DNA of 64,000 nucleotides from NCBI GenBank assembly GCA_036426205.1, contig CM071567.1, positions 290,409,141-290,473,140 of the forward strand, written 5' to 3'. How positions within the stretch are numbered: the stretch's first letter is position 1; each line of letters begins with the position of its first letter. Positions 1 through 11,603 of this stretch are shown piece by piece. The notes beneath the pieces are model-generated. The model ran no database searches. It was not told where the DNA came from and saw only the letters and a list, made by a program, of their open reading frames with translations. Position numbers and translations under genes: made by a program. This stretch comes from Ascaphus truei (lineage: Eukaryota > Chordata > Amphibia > Anura > Ascaphidae).

Positions 1-732
1 AATGGCTGGAGGGATCTCCGTTTATTTAATGTAGTGGGGGAAATGTCCTGATAAATGGACATCTGGATGCCCTCAAACTTGATGGTGGGGGATGTGCGTG
101 TGATTTTACAGAGTGCCTCCTTCGTTCTGTAATGATGTAACCTCAGAATAACATCCCTTGGGGGATTATTAGGCAGGGGCTTGGATCGCAGAGCCCGATG
201 GCAGCGATCCATCAGGAGCTCTGCTTCTGTTCTATCTGGGAGCAGGGACCGCGTCCATCTCCCAAGCATCTCCTCCACGTCCAGTATGTCCTCTGGATTC
301 CCCGGATTCTCAAATTGTTTCTCCTGTCCCGATTCTCCCCATCCTCTTGCTTATCCTCTAATTCAGTCAGCCGTTTTTTTTTATCTGAGAGATTTCTTTC
401 TCTGTGTGCTTGTGGCACTCCACTTCTGTATCCATTCGTTTTTCCAGCTCATTAGTGCGCTCCCCAATATGTTGTATGTCCTTTCTGAGCCCATCCATTT
501 CTTTACGGAAGAAGTCTTTAAGATCTGAAAAGTATGTTGTGAGATCTTACCGTATCACTGGCTGCATCTCTGCATCGTCCACCTCCCCTTGTCCGTGTGC
601 CGAGTCTGCATCTGAGGTGCTGCCTGGGGACATTTCTGGATCCTCTCTCCCCCTTGCCTGCTCTGAACTCCAAAAGTAAGATCTCAGGTCAATAGATCGC
701 TTCTTTTTAGTTTGTGCTCGGGTTGTTGTCAT
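1..732 (-). pseudogene. L1/Tx1-like LINE ORF1 (RNA-binding protein), 3' end outside window
   Basis: Read on the minus strand from ATG 732, this begins with a basic N-terminus, continues as a charged coiled-coil region (about 530-385), then a stretch containing NLRIRGI (about 310-325) typical of the L1 ORF1p RRM, and finally the C-terminal domain with HRALRSKPLP and PRDVILRLHHY (about 200-100) ending in an SPTTLNKRR-like segment at the window edge. In L1-type LINEs this protein coats the element RNA and chaperones target-primed reverse transcription. The copy is broken by an in-frame TAA at 547-549 and a frameshift in a nine-T run at 374-382. ORF2 would lie to the left of the window. Family assignment is firm; the exact clade (L1 versus Tx1) is not. 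Confidence 0.8.
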
Positions 733-1110
733 CTCTGAGTGTTCCTCTCCTCACAGCTGCGCTTTTTTCTCCAATTCTGTGGGTTTTTCAGCTAATTATT
801 TGTACTTTTACGCCGGGTATGAGCAGAGCTGTATATTCAAGCCTCCATTCCTTAGCTCGTGGCTCCGCCCCTCTTCCATTCTTTGTATCTTGATACATAT
901 ATTTTACCCATGCACCAGGTTTTCTATACATCGTTACACTTGGGTTTGAGCGGTATCTTACCATCATCTATTATATATAAAACATACAATGGGTGCTCCT
1001 GTCTTCTCCGGTCTGCGTCTCACTATGGCTCCTCTGTGCACTGCGTCCGGTGTGCAGGGCTGGAGTGTGACTGTGATGTAATGCTACAGAGGCTGGCAGG
1101 AATCAAGAAG
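733..1110 (-). other. presumed 5' region of the L1-like element; no gene seen
   Basis: This stretch lies directly upstream of the ORF1 ATG and could be its 5' UTR/promoter. I see no open frame that resembles a protein family. The boundary with the Penelope fragment to the right is not visible precisely. Confidence 0.3.
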
Positions 1111-1114
1111 GTGC

Positions 1115-1590
1115 ACACTACTTGAACACGTTTTGCATCACCAGATGCTTCGTCAGATTTGGTAACGTGTACTACGGTGGGGTGGTTCCTTAAATATGCT
1201 CACTCTTGATTGGTCTTGCGTGCGCACCGGAAAGTCATTAAATCAAGACCATGCTTATGTGATTTGCACGGCAGAATATTTAACACATTACTGTTGAAAA
1301 CAGGGTGCAGAGCGGAAGAACAGATGATCAAAACAAACAACCACTCAGATGAACGCCCTTAGATCTAAGTCCACATTCAAACCCAATAGACTCATAGATT
1401 TTAGTTTAAAGATTCAGAAGGATTCATTCTGAGCCAACCTCCTGCCTCTGTCTCTTCCATGCCAATTTAGGTGTACCGTCTCAATCGTCCTATCTATATG
1501 GCCCGAGGGGTCCCCTGCGTGGTGAATACAAAAATGTTTTGATACATTATGAGTTAACTTAACGTGACTTGTAAACGGCGCTAACACACC
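1115..1590 (-). mobile_element. Penelope-like element, 3' terminal fragment
   Basis: On the minus strand, about 1560-1345 encodes the conserved tail of Penelope-like endonuclease proteins: HHAGDPSG, then a W-G-R-D-R-G segment, QNESFWI, and a closing LGLNVDLDLRAFI ended by TGA near 1345. About 185 bases beyond the stop is a hammerhead-like motif (1126-1156), the same order seen in the plus-strand element to the right. Only the protein tail and 3' region survive. The right edge abuts the start of the opposite-strand element at 1595. Confidence 0.75.
1126..1156 (-). ncRNA. hammerhead-ribozyme-like motif (PLE terminal repeat)
   Basis: Minus strand: CTGACGA (1156-1150), one A, GCATC-TGGT-GATGC (5-bp helix II), then AAAACGTG in place of the canonical GAAAC. 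The core C3, G5, A6, G8 and A9 positions match a hammerhead; G12 is changed to A, so this copy is probably inactive. An extra A between the core and helix II occurs in nearly all copies in this window. Confidence 0.45.
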
Positions 1591-1594
1591 CACT

Positions 1595-2698
1595 ATGGAT
1601 ATTGTTTCACCAACTATTTTTGAAAAAAGACACTCTAGAAAATTACACTTTAATTTTAATGATATGAACACAACACAGACACCCACTTCACATAATCTTT
1701 TGGAAGATGAATTCCATAAACTGGATAGATTATTAGTTAAGGATACCAGAAGATGGCTTGATTTAAGTTTTCTTAATAAATATATTGATTGCAATAGGAT
1801 CCCCAGAGGTCTAAGAATCTCTAAAAACCCTTCATCAAATTTAGACGATGATGAATTTGTAAAAAATTGGTATGCAATCATTGACAAATGTTCCTTCGAT
1901 CTAATGGTATCCATAATTAATCAACATAAGAAAAAAATAAATCTAATTGATGAAGAAGTTACAATAATAGAAGAAAAATTAGCACATCTAGAAGATACAG
2001 CAGAATTTAAGACTAAAGATCGTGAATTGAAGAGAAAAATAGACAAACTAGAAAATGATCTTTATACTAACAAATCCAATAAATTTACACGAGATGAAGT
2101 AGATTATCAGAGAGGAGAACAAAGAGAATGGAAAAAAAAGAAAGGCAATTATCCATCAGACAATTACAAAAAGGATCATTATTCTGGACCTTCAGATTCA
2201 ACCAAGCCTTATTCCACAAATATTTCCAACAGTAAAAATAATATAACAACTAATTCCTACTATAAATCAAATCCACAATGGAAAGGAAATAGAGACTCTA
2301 GATTTGAAAATTCACAATCCAATTCAGATAAATCATCTGGACTATATACATTGAATACAGATATTAAAAACACTAGAGATAGAGAATATCGAAGGGAACA
2401 AGATTACAAAAGAGAGAGAGAGCAGAGAATGGAGAGGGAGAGAGAGAGAGAACGACATAGAGAGAGAGAGAGAAACAGAGAAAAAGAACTGATAAGGGAA
2501 AGAGAACAAAGAGAGAAAGCTAATAGAGATAGAGACACTATTAGAGAAAGGGAATACCAAAGATCTAAAGAGGTTAATAAAGACCATAAAGAGAGAGAAC
2601 TAAGAGATCAAGAAATAAGAGAAAGAGAATATCTCAAAGAGAAAGAACTTAAAAGAGAGAGAATTAAGAAGAGAAAGAGAGGAAAGGAAAAAAGATAG
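1595..2698 (+). pseudogene. N-terminal part of the Penelope protein, Arg/Glu-rich
   Basis: ATG 1595 opens a 367-residue frame. Residues 1-100 contain an IPRGLRISKNP-like segment typical of the region before the RT in Penelope proteins. Residues 105-160 are a predicted charged coiled coil, 170-240 are Asn/Ser/Lys-rich, and 255-365 are a long run of RER/REK repeats (2370-2690) that would form a highly charged helix. The frame closes at 2698, but a shifted frame continues through an SR-rich stretch (RDRSHSRRQ, about 2695-2730) to about 2920, so the true protein was continuous with the next segment. The RE/SR-rich tract resembles splicing-factor RS domains in composition only. Confidence 0.65.
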
Positions 2699-2803
2699 AG
2701 ATAGAAGTCACTCCAGAAGACAGCATAAAACTAGCAGATCACGCTCCCCAATTGGAGCAACTGGTTCAAGTGATTTTTTAGAGCTAGAAGACTCTCTCAA
2801 AAC

Positions 2804-5251
2804 TTGGGAGACCCCAAACTCATTTACCCCACTCCAGGAGATAGAAGAGCGAATTTCTCAGCCCAAAGGGGAAAGAAGCAAAGAGGGAAGCGGGGGAGAG
2901 GAACGAAAAATGAAAGAGTGAAACAGACAAATTTTAAAGAGAATAAAAGTATTTTTAATTTAAGTTCGACTACACTTTCTGCATCACAATTAAATGTTAT
3001 TTCCAAAGGTCTATCTTTTGCGCCGACCACAGGGCCAAATAACTTTGAGCTCTTTTTAGATGCCAATAAATATCTCAGAAAATTAACAGTTAAACGGTTC
3101 TTTTTGAGTAAAGATGCTGACTCAAGATTAATAAATCTAAATCCACCTGTTCCAAAAGAACCAGAAAAATTTAAACATACTACTTTAAGAAATAAGTCCA
3201 CCTTTTATCCTACATATTACAAAGGTAATTATTTAGAAGTATTTTATAATTTAATTACAAAAGACTTTGAAGACTTAACCAAAAAGAACAAATCTAAAAT
3301 TAGAAACAACATAACCAAAGAAGAAAAATTAGCATTAGACGAGATAACAGAAAATACTAACATCATTATAAAACAAGCAGACTAGGGAGGGGGAGTTGTT
3401 ATCATGAATAGAGAAGACTATCTAAAAGAAGCTAATCGTTTGTTAGGAGATGAACAAACATGGTATTCTGAAGAAAAACCCCACACAATTATTTACAAAT
3501 GAATTAGAACTATTATTAGAAAAAGGGAAAAATTTGGGTATACTAACAAAACAAAAGTATAAATTTTTATTCAATAAAACATCTCAGATTCCAATATTTT
3601 ATATATTACCCAAAATTCATAAGTGTTTAGAGAACCCCCCGGGAAGACCAATCATCTCTGGTATCAACTCCCTCACCTCAAACCTATCTGCTTATATTGA
3701 CTCCTTTTTGCAAGGTTATGTGAAGACTCTCAAATCTTACTTAAAAGATACTTCTGAAGTACTTCAAATACTAGATAAAATTAAATGGAAAGAATACTAT
3801 ATTCTAGCTACCATAGATGTATCTTCCTTGTATACATCCATTGTACACAAATTAGGATGTGAAGCTATAAAATATTATTTAGATAAGGACACAGAACTGC
3901 ATGTTTCACAGGCGGAATTTATTTTGGATAGTATAGCATTTATTTTGGACAAAAATTATTTTCTATTTGAGGACACCTTCTATATTCAGAAATGTGGCAC
4001 CGCCATGGGAACGAGATTCGCCCCCAGCTATGCAAACCTGTTCATGGGTTTTTGGGAGGAACAGAACATCTGGCCCAATGGCATGCTGGGGGAGGGTGTT
4101 GTCCTAGGCGGCGCTACATTGATGATATCATTATGATTTGGCAGAGCGAACAAGCAGATCTGGAACAATATATTGCGGATCTAAACAACAATATGATGAA
4201 TCTTAACTTCACTTCTAATACAAGCAAAATTTCGATTAATTATCTAGATCTAGTGATATATATTGAAGAGGGGTATCTTAAAACTAAGTCATACTTTAAG
4301 AATGTGGATAGTAATAATTATATCCTACGTTCCAGCTGCCATCATCATCAGTGGATGGATAATGTACCTTATAGCCAATATAGAAGAATGCGTAGAAATT
4401 GTACAGAGGAAGTAGTCTTTACGGAACAGTGTAAAACACTTGAGTCACGATTTATTAAAAAACATTACAAAAAAGAGATTTCAGACGTAGCATTTAATAA
4501 AGCTAAACTATTAAATAGAGAAGATTTGTTGGAACCTAAGAATGAAACAAGAATAGCAAAAAAACAGTAAGAATCAATTTGATACAGCTTTTCTGACTAC
4601 TTTTAATAAAGAATCTAATAATATTACAAAAATCATCCGGAAGCACTGGCATGTTTTAAAAAGAGATCCAATTTTACACAGCTTACTTCCAGAACATCCT
4701 AAAATAATCTTTAAAAAAGCTCAAAATTTAAAAAACATTGTTGCTCCAAGTGCATTGAAAAAAGTAGACACCAAAAACAAAGGATGGCTTCATAGCATTG
4801 TAGGCTTTTTTGGATGTTCAACATGCAAGGCATGTGAACATAAACAAACAGACAAAAAGAACTTTATGTGTAATAAGAGCAAAGAAAATTTTAAAATCAA
4901 ACAATACACTAATTGCTATACAGAATACGTCATATACTTTTTAGAGTGTCCTTGTGGGCTACAATACGTGGGAAAAACTAAAAGAGTAATTCGAACACGT
5001 ATTGTAGAACACTTAAGTAACATTAGAAGAGGCATATTGACACAGTGTGTAAAAACACTTTGCCAAGTATCATAATTCAAATATTAAAGGTTTAAAATTT
5101 ACTGTTTATAGAAAATGTGTTACAACATTGGAGAGGCCGCAGTAGGGATATAGATCTGAGTAAACGTGAGATGTATTGGATACACAGACTTAACACCTTA
5201 ATACCCAATGGCCTCAATGCTGATTTTGAGTTGGCCCCTTTTCTTATATAA
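2804..5251 (+). pseudogene. Penelope reverse transcriptase + GIY-YIG endonuclease
   Basis: Order of motifs: a pre-RT segment with FNLSS and GLSFAPT (about 2955-3030); an in-frame TAG at 3383-3385 where related proteins have K before GGG; the RT core with PKIHK and PGRPIISG (about 3610-3665), TIDVSSLYTSI, CGTAMGTRFAPSYANL, and the catalytic YIDD at 4115-4126; then the GIY-YIG nuclease, YVIYFLECPCG to QYVGKT (about 4926-4979); and a tail matching SKREMYWIHRLNTL, ending LAPFLI with TAA 5249-5251. Frameshifts lie at about 4111, 4560, 5050 and 5135. Catalytic residues of the RT are intact but the copy cannot make a full protein. Confidence 0.85.
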
Positions 5252-5404
5252 TGCACCCTTTATTCAGATTGGTCTCCTTATTGTGACCTCTCCGATTTGA
5301 TATGGTTCCTATCAGTCCCTTCCATATTATACTAAGATCTTCGTTTTATTTAATTGTATATTTTAAATACTGTTAAGAACCTATTCGGGGTATTATTCGT
5401 GCTC

Positions 5405-5437
5405 CTGTGGAAGCTGTCATTGACAGCGAAACGCGTA
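5405..5437 (+). ncRNA. hammerhead-ribozyme-like motif (PLE 3' terminal region)
   Basis: CTGTGGA (5405-5411, core A6 replaced by T), one A, a perfect 6-bp helix II GCTGTC-ATT-GACAGC (5413-5427), GAA, then the self-complementary ACGCGT followed by A. Position, 154 bases after the polyprotein stop, matches the minus-strand copy at 1126-1156. Confidence 0.5.
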
Positions 5438-5785
5438 GAGCCAGTCACAGTTGCAGCTGCCTTTGAACTGAAGGCTCCCTGAGTTGCCGTGTTCCCTCAC
5501 TGCCCGCCTCCAGAGCTCCTCGACCGGACCGGACGTCGTCACTGCCGTACTGTTAATACTTTCTTTGTTTATTTTACATTGATTGTGTGTTTTTTCTTAT
5601 GTTGTGTATGGTTTACTGTGTTAGATTTGTATATGTTTAGAGACCATATATATGGTTTTTATATTTCTAGGCAGCTAATCCGTTGAGCTGAGGAGGGGTT
5701 GGATCCCCTCAGCTGTTTATGTGTTTGTTTTAATAAATTAATACTAATCCTTTCCCTTGTGCGCTCCTGTGCATTTTTTTCTTCT

Positions 5786-6590
5786 CTGTTCCTCAAATAC
5801 TGCCTTATCGGTACAGTTCCGGCGTACACGTCGGAACTGACCTGTGGGTATGTTCTCAATACATTTAGGATGATGGCAACTGGACTTTTGCAGATAATTA
5901 TTGCAATCGAATTTTTTGAAGTAAGTTTTTGTCTTTAGTTGATTCTCTTCAATATAGATTGTGAGAATTAGAAAGTCGATTGTCTCTCGACTGTGTTGTG
6001 AGGTAAACACTAGATTAAGTTATTGTTATTAATATATTTTTAAACAATGTCCAAATCCCGTTCCTTGCCTTGCCATATAAAAAGCACGTTGTCTATGTAT
6101 CGACGCCAGAGGACTTTTTTTGTGCCAAATGGGTGATCAGACCAAATGGTGTCTTTCTCCCATATGCCCATATATAAATTGACATAGCTGGGCGCAAACC
6201 TGGTCCCCATTGCGGTCCCACACTTTTGTAGGTAATATGTGCCATTGAACCAGAAGTACAAATTTAATGCTTTCCAGCAGAAATTCCCTTTGTTCAGCTG
6301 ATACATCTGGATCGTTTTCCAGTGTCTTCTTAATAGCCTCACACCCGTCCTCATGGCTGATCACCGTGTACAAACTGGTCACATCACAAGTAACCAAGAT
6401 GTATTCTTTTTTCCATTGTATGCTTTCTATGGTCTTCAGTATTTGAGTAGTATCTCTGAGATAGGATCTCATCACTGTGACATATTCCTGCAGAAATACA
6501 TCAATGTACTCTGAGAGATTGGACGTGAGAGATCCTATCCCAGAGATAATGGGTCTGCCTGGAGGGTTAATAGGATCAGAAAGTAATATA
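5786..6590 (-). pseudogene. Penelope reverse transcriptase fragment
   Basis: Read from 6590 downwards: PPGRPIISGIGSLTSNL, TCDVTSLYT, CGTAMGTRFAPSYVNL, then RRYIDNVLFIW where the usual YIDD is YIDN, and the thumb-like segment ending NCTDKAVFEEQ at about 5790. Several frameshifts separate the blocks (around 6350-6140 and 6040). It lacks the N-terminus and the endonuclease. Together with the fragment at 1115-1590 it reads as two ends of one minus-strand element interrupted by the plus-strand copy, with about 0.55 kb (end of RT to endonuclease) missing. Confidence 0.8.
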
Positions 6591-6687
6591 AGGTAATATC
6601 AAGGTCAATATTTGAGGATCTTCGTTATAGAGTGATGGTGACTCTTAAAGTGTCTTGGGCCGTATTGACCAATAAGGGCGGCACACT

Positions 6688-6975
6688 ATATTCCAAGAAG
6701 AGGTAAATGATCAAAAATGTCGACATTTCAAACATGCCTGAAACCTGGTGTGACTTATGCAGGAAAGTTTTTAGTAGAGCCTTAATGCATTTGACCTTTT
6801 CATTCTTTTTTTGTATGGTTTTTCCCTCATTGACATGCATTAAGCATTTCTATAATAGACATCACAATTATAACAATGTTTGTGAAATGTACAGCTTTGA
6901 TTAAGGGATGTTACCATTGAAATAGCTGAATGGTTCCATGCATTCAGCATTTATTTGTAGCATTTTTTAATGTAC
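6688..6975. repeat. direct repeat, copy 1 of ~288-bp unit
   Basis: Starts about ATATTCCAAGAAGAGG and ends TTAATGTAC; repeats with roughly 95 percent identity at 8868-9157 in the same orientation. The minus-strand frame through it (lysine-rich, about 70 residues) is shared by both copies but matches no family I know. Confidence 0.8.
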
Positions 6976-7589
6976 CTATTATATGTATATATTTTTAAAC
7001 GTTGTTGTGTATTATTGAAATAAAATGTTGTTATTTTAGTGTATTTGTGAGAACAATACTCACCTTGATGTGTTGATTTGAGGAGAATTAACTACTCCTC
7101 CAATGGGTTATTGTATACCCCAACCACTACGGTATTCATATTATACTTGAAGTGCAGAAATTGGGGTTCTTGTGTTAACCTTAGGTTAACTTGTGTCTCT
7201 TAATATATGTATTAACCTCATTACATGCACAATTTGAGTTTATTTAGAAGTGTTTTAGGTCATAGTTTTACGAGGTCAGCAAATTATTTGTCAACATTTA
7301 CTTCTGTATCAAATATGGCGTTTATTTGCAAGTGCAAACATTCACAGATTGATTTAATACATGTTATTAGATTAAAATAACGTTTAAACATTTGTTTGAA
7401 TGTACAGTATTTAATTTTGCCAGTAGACATTTTTTATACACAACCTGAAATATGAGTTTTGCTGTAGAGCGAGGAGGATGATGGAGACCTCAATGCACCA
7501 AAATTAAGCATTGAAGAGAAATACCCGGGTGCTACCTCAAAATGGAATGAATGGGGAAATAAAATAAGATGTTACGACCTTATTAAGTA
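6976..7589. other. no gene recognised; AT-rich unique-looking sequence
   Basis: No protein-like frame, no clear tandem repeat. It lies between the two 288-bp direct repeats. Confidence 0.4.
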
Positions 7590-7835
7590 TATAAGGAGCC
7601 CCTTGGCTTCTTAGTCTCTTCCTATGGCTCAGACCCCGATAGGATCTATACAGGATCCTTACTGGTACAGAAATACAGAAAAAAAGGGGGAGCACAGGTT
7701 GAGGGATATTGGGGGTAATAAAAAGGAAGTGTTTGAGTTAGTGTTTGAATCCTCGAACTAGTGATGGTGGGGGTAATAAAGTATAAAATAACAGAAACAC
7801 TTACACAGCAAATGCTGTCGCATCAAGGTTTCTTT
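7590..7835. repeat. interspersed repeat shared with 54060-54310
   Basis: Shared blocks include CTATGGCTC, GGATCCTT, a purine-rich GGGGGAGCACAGGTTGAGG, and ACACAGC followed by AAGGTTTC, in the same order and orientation as at 54060-54310, where the repeat is followed by a hammerhead-like motif. Probably a Penelope-type terminal repeat fragment. Confidence 0.6.
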
Positions 7836-8867
7836 TGTTCTTTACTTCTTTATTCTCCTGGTGTGGCGTTCCTTCTCCCCTGGTCCAAGTAGTAACTTCT
7901 TTGATTCGCCTGCGGCTCTTGATTAGGGTGTCCCCTTCAGAATAGATGAACAAATGAATGAACAGATGTTAAGGGACAGTGCAAATGTTAATAATAATGC
8001 CTGACTTCGGTGATTAAAAAGAGTATACATAAAAAGCAGAATGAACTGTGGTCACTCACACGGGCAAGTGTGAGTGTGATCTTTAGGGAGCTATCTTTCC
8101 TCCTCCTCACATGAAGAGTCTCTATACTCTGGGTCCTTGAGACACTAAAAGATGGTGGGAATAGGTAATTTAATATATATGTAAATCAAAATGATACTCA
8201 CACGGCCTCGTGTGAGCGCACATAGGAAATGGTATCTTTATGTTCTCCTTTAAACTCCAGTACTGGCTCCAAGGTACATTAGAAGTTTTAAAGAACCCCT
8301 TCCATGTGGTGGTGTAAGCAAATGATGAAAAAACTCTTGGGTGGAGTTAGCAGGCGATCTCTTTATTAAAAACTAAAACAATTAAAAAAGCACTTAGGTC
8401 AAAAAAAGATATAAGAACATAGAATAAAGTAACAGCCAGTCTTTAAGGATGATGGTATAGGGCGCGTGGTCTGGCAGAATCGAATGTGTAAATAGTGGCC
8501 ACTGGTAGAATTACATACATGCGCACAAATGTTTAAATATTTTTTTAAGGTATGCAAATCTATTTTTTTTAATTAATTCATGAATATTCACACTTGCAAA
8601 TAAAGCCATACTTGTGGCGTATTCGAATGTAGGAGAACAATTTGCCCATCTCTTACCATAATGATCTAAAACACCTCTAGACACACTCACAAAGTCACGG
8701 AAATACTTACAACATCACCACAACAACACAAATCACCAACAAGTCTCTTCAAAAATATTAATTGCCTTGCAAAGAAACAAACATGTGAAAAATATGTGTA
8801 ATATTTAAGAAAATCAATGCTATATTACACATTGGCTTATCATGGAATTCGAATACACTGAGAGTTA
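7836..8867. other. no gene recognised
   Basis: Contains short self-similar CACACGGG/CACACGGCC-type stretches (about 8058 and 8200) but no frame or repeat I can assign. Confidence 0.4.
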
Positions 8868-9157
8868 CATATTCAAAGAAGAGGTAAATGATCAAAAATG
8901 TCGACATTTCAAACATGCCTGAAGCCTGGTGTGACTTATGCAGGAAAGTTTTTAGTAGAGCCTTAATGCATTTGACCTTTTCATTCTTTTTTTGTTTGGT
9001 TTTTCCCTCATTTACATGCATTCAGCATTTCTATAATAGACATCACAACTATAAAAAAAATTGTTAAATGTACAGGTTTGATTAGGGATATTTCCATTGA
9101 AATAGCTGAATGGTTCCATGCATTCAGCATTTATTTGTAGCAATTTTTAATGTACTG
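8868..9157. repeat. direct repeat, copy 2 of ~288-bp unit
   Basis: Same unit as 6688-6975. The pair, about 2.2 kb apart with no coding between, could be the LTRs of a non-autonomous element or a local duplication; I see no PBS or polypurine tract. Confidence 0.8.
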
Positions 9158-9868
9158 TATAAAATAAAAAAAACAAAGATACAGTACTTTTGGTATGGTC
9201 TCAAACTTGTCAAAAATAGACGAGGAGCAGCTCTCACTATTATCTTAAATATAGATTTGAAAGCATTACAATTCTCTTCAGTTTCCTATGAAAGCCTAAA
9301 AAAAAGTGTTGGATGCTGCATCCACTTTACACAACTCCTACAAATGCTTTAATTTTGGACCAAGGATTTAAAGCAGAAGACATTTTTTTTACACTAAAAT
9401 TATTAAGTCTAAAGACCAGAAGAAGTGCCTTGTGGCCCAATATCATCCCCATTCTTTCTAAGCTATTTGTTCAAAGGAAGCTGGTGAGCAGCCAACACAT
9501 TTTTAAAGCTACTGTACTTGCACTCATCTGACGATCTACAGTAATGTAACTTCAAAATAATAGAAGCCATTGTTTTTGCAAAAGTTAGAAAATAAATCTA
9601 ATTCTGGTACTCAGCTGTAAACACCGTTTAGGGGTGAAGAGGTGGGATAAAATGTGCATGTTAGTGGTGTGGTCAGGTATTTAAGTCCCTGTGTGAAGCT
9701 GGTCTACATATTTTCCTTTATTGATAAGGCACAGAGAAAGCAGGTTGCAGTATAATCTTAACGAATAGGGAATAGAGCATTTCAAGTAAATAAATGCAAA
9801 ATAACACAACAGTCCTTAATCTCAGGTACAGGTATGGGGAGGAAATTCAGGCTCTCCACCAGGCAGGC
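9158..9868. other. no gene recognised
   Basis: Frames of 80 and 72 residues occur here but neither resembles a family. The gypsy fragment starts at the right edge. Confidence 0.35.
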
Positions 9869-10013
9869 ACTCAATCTGTGGAATAGATGACTACGTCATC
9901 AAGGAAGGCTGCTGCAAATTTGTTATGGGGTAAAAAAATCTGATACATCAGCCTCTGGAAGTTTTGCGGGAGCACCATGCAATCCAAACGGCATGGTCAG
10001 ATCAAAGGGAGAG

Positions 10014-10613
10014 TGTAACAGGGTCTTATACCTGTTAACAGGCTTGCCTCTAATCCAGCAGTGTGCTGGTTAATTGCACATCTTCAATCAACCAGTCCAC
10101 CTGCCTAATCAAGCTCTGTGAATAAGCATGTTCCCAGAAACAGGAAAGAGATTTTCCTCAGTACACAAGGGTGCTGACAAGAGGAAAGAGGTATTGAGCA
10201 GAAAGGCTCTGCTGAGATCAAGACACCAAGAGACTTATATTCTTGGACAAAGGGGACAAGATTCTGAACCTGGATCCTGACATTACCTTATCACACAAGG
10301 GTGTGGACACCAGGAGAATAGAGAAGCCTCCCCCTTACAACTACAAGAGACAGGTAAGACTTTTCATATAAGACTGTTATCTATATCTCTCTATATATAA
10401 TGATGTCTCTATGATTTTGGGCTGGTGAATCGCTGGGCTAACTACGCAGTTAAGAGGGCTGCACTGCAAGTGTAAATATACTCCAAAGTGGAGCAGATTT
10501 TGTTTGTGGATTTTCCCATGTTTGCTGTGTTTAAAGGGACAGGCGCAATAAAGCCTTATTTTAATTTCACCTTAACTTTCTCCATTGTGTACCTCCGCAC
10601 ATGTCCTCTTACA
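10014..10613 (+). mobile_element. solo LTR of a gypsy-type retrotransposon
   Basis: Begins TGTAACAGGG and ends TCTTACA, with a canonical AATAAA polyadenylation signal (about 10547) near the 3' side. It sits in the gypsy RT between codons that are adjacent in related proteins, so both edges are defined by the host gene. Flanking 5-mers are GAGAG and GAGTG, a 4/5 match expected of an aged 5-bp target duplication. A related sequence lies at 21691-22160. Confidence 0.8.
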
Positions 10614-10718
10614 GAGTGTCAAAAGCAGTTTTTTCCTGCGACTTTTCTGTTAAAGTGATCTGCCAATATCCTTTGGTCAGATCCAAAGTAATGATACAGC
10701 TGGCCTTCCCTAGCCTCA

Positions 10719-11132
10719 ACAGACAACAGAGAAGCCCAATGCTACATCAAACATGACAGAAATACACAGTAAAATACTGTACTTATATATTCTCTTGAAA
10801 AAGGGTCATTTAGTTTACCCTTTGGCCAAAGCATTGTAAGCTTACCAGCCACGACAAGGCAGACACCCGTTCGCAAGTCCTAACACTACCAGATAAAATA
10901 CTAATATACCTCTATTAGGATTACAATTCTCATTTACCTACATTAGGAGGGAGAAAGACCACATTGGATCTATATCCAGCAGAATGAAAGGACCTACTTT
11001 TCGCGGCTCGCAAGCTAACAACGCTTTGGCCAAAGGGTTAAACTAAATGACCCTTTTTCAAGAGAATATATAAGTATTTTACTCTGTATTTCTGTCATGT
11101 TGGATGTAGCATTGGGCTTCTGTCATCTGTTG
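10719..11132. mobile_element. foldback element / MITE inside gypsy RT
   Basis: Left arm 10719-10835 and right arm about 11020-11132 are inverted copies (TTTGGCCAAAG at the inner ends, CAACAGA-type ends outside) around a 185-base centre. Host RT sequence on the two sides overlaps by roughly 15-20 bases (GAGGCT..GGAAG), suggesting a longish target duplication. Confidence 0.75.
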
Positions 11133-11603
11133 TATACATATGCCACGCTCAATAGCACTCCATTTTGATACTTAAATACATACATATATTTTGTGGGGGC
11201 TCAGGGGTACCCAAAAAGTGCTTGCTGGGGTTCTACGTTCTGTCTTCCGTAGCCTCCCCAACAATTCATCAACTCTCGGCATGGGGTCTGCATTGAACTT
11301 ACAAACCGCATTTACTTTGCTAAAATCTACACAAAATTGTGTAGACCCATCAGGTTTAGGGCCCAAGACAATGGGGCTACATCACTTACTCCGTCATTTT
11401 TCTAGCACACCAAATTTGAGCATATTTTCCAGTTCTGTTTCTATTACTCCCCTAAATTTTTCAGGAATTTGGTAAGGTCTCTGTTTCACTTTCTTACCTG
11501 GTTCAGTCTCAACATGGTGTGCAATCAGATGTGTTTTCCCTATTAATGGAGAGAAAACATCAAAAAAATAGTTTAACTTTATTTTGTGCTTGTACTTTCT
11601 GTT

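Larger units (their letters stand above)
1595..5785 (+). mobile_element. Penelope-like retroelement (Neptune/Poseidon type), degraded
   Basis: A nearly complete coding region (1595-5251) is followed by a 3' terminal repeat-like region with a hammerhead-like motif (5405-5437) and an end that runs through GCGCTCCTGTGC into a T run at about 5778-5785. Penelope elements carry one polyprotein with a telomerase-like reverse transcriptase and a GIY-YIG endonuclease. No upstream terminal repeat is present: the element begins abruptly at 1595 beside a minus-strand Penelope fragment, and ends at 5785 beside another, as expected if it inserted into an older minus-strand copy. Confidence 0.8.
9870..11560 (-). 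pseudogene. gypsy reverse transcriptase (interrupted)
   Basis: Minus-strand blocks: KQRPYQIPEKF and a segment ending FGVLEK (about 11500-11400), GPKPDGSTQFCVDF and PMPRVDELL (about 11370-11250), then after a foldback insertion LGKASCIITLDLTKGYWQ (about 10715-10660), then after a solo LTR MPFGLHGAPA (about 9995-9965) and the catalytic FLDD (aspartates at 9895-9900). The RT catalytic pair is still encoded. The frame is destroyed by the insertions and several indels. Confidence 0.8.

Noticed and set aside
1414..1914. 166-residue minus frame as a separate gene
   Set aside because: Its C-terminal third is the Penelope protein tail; the rest is antisense to the plus-strand Penelope N-terminus.
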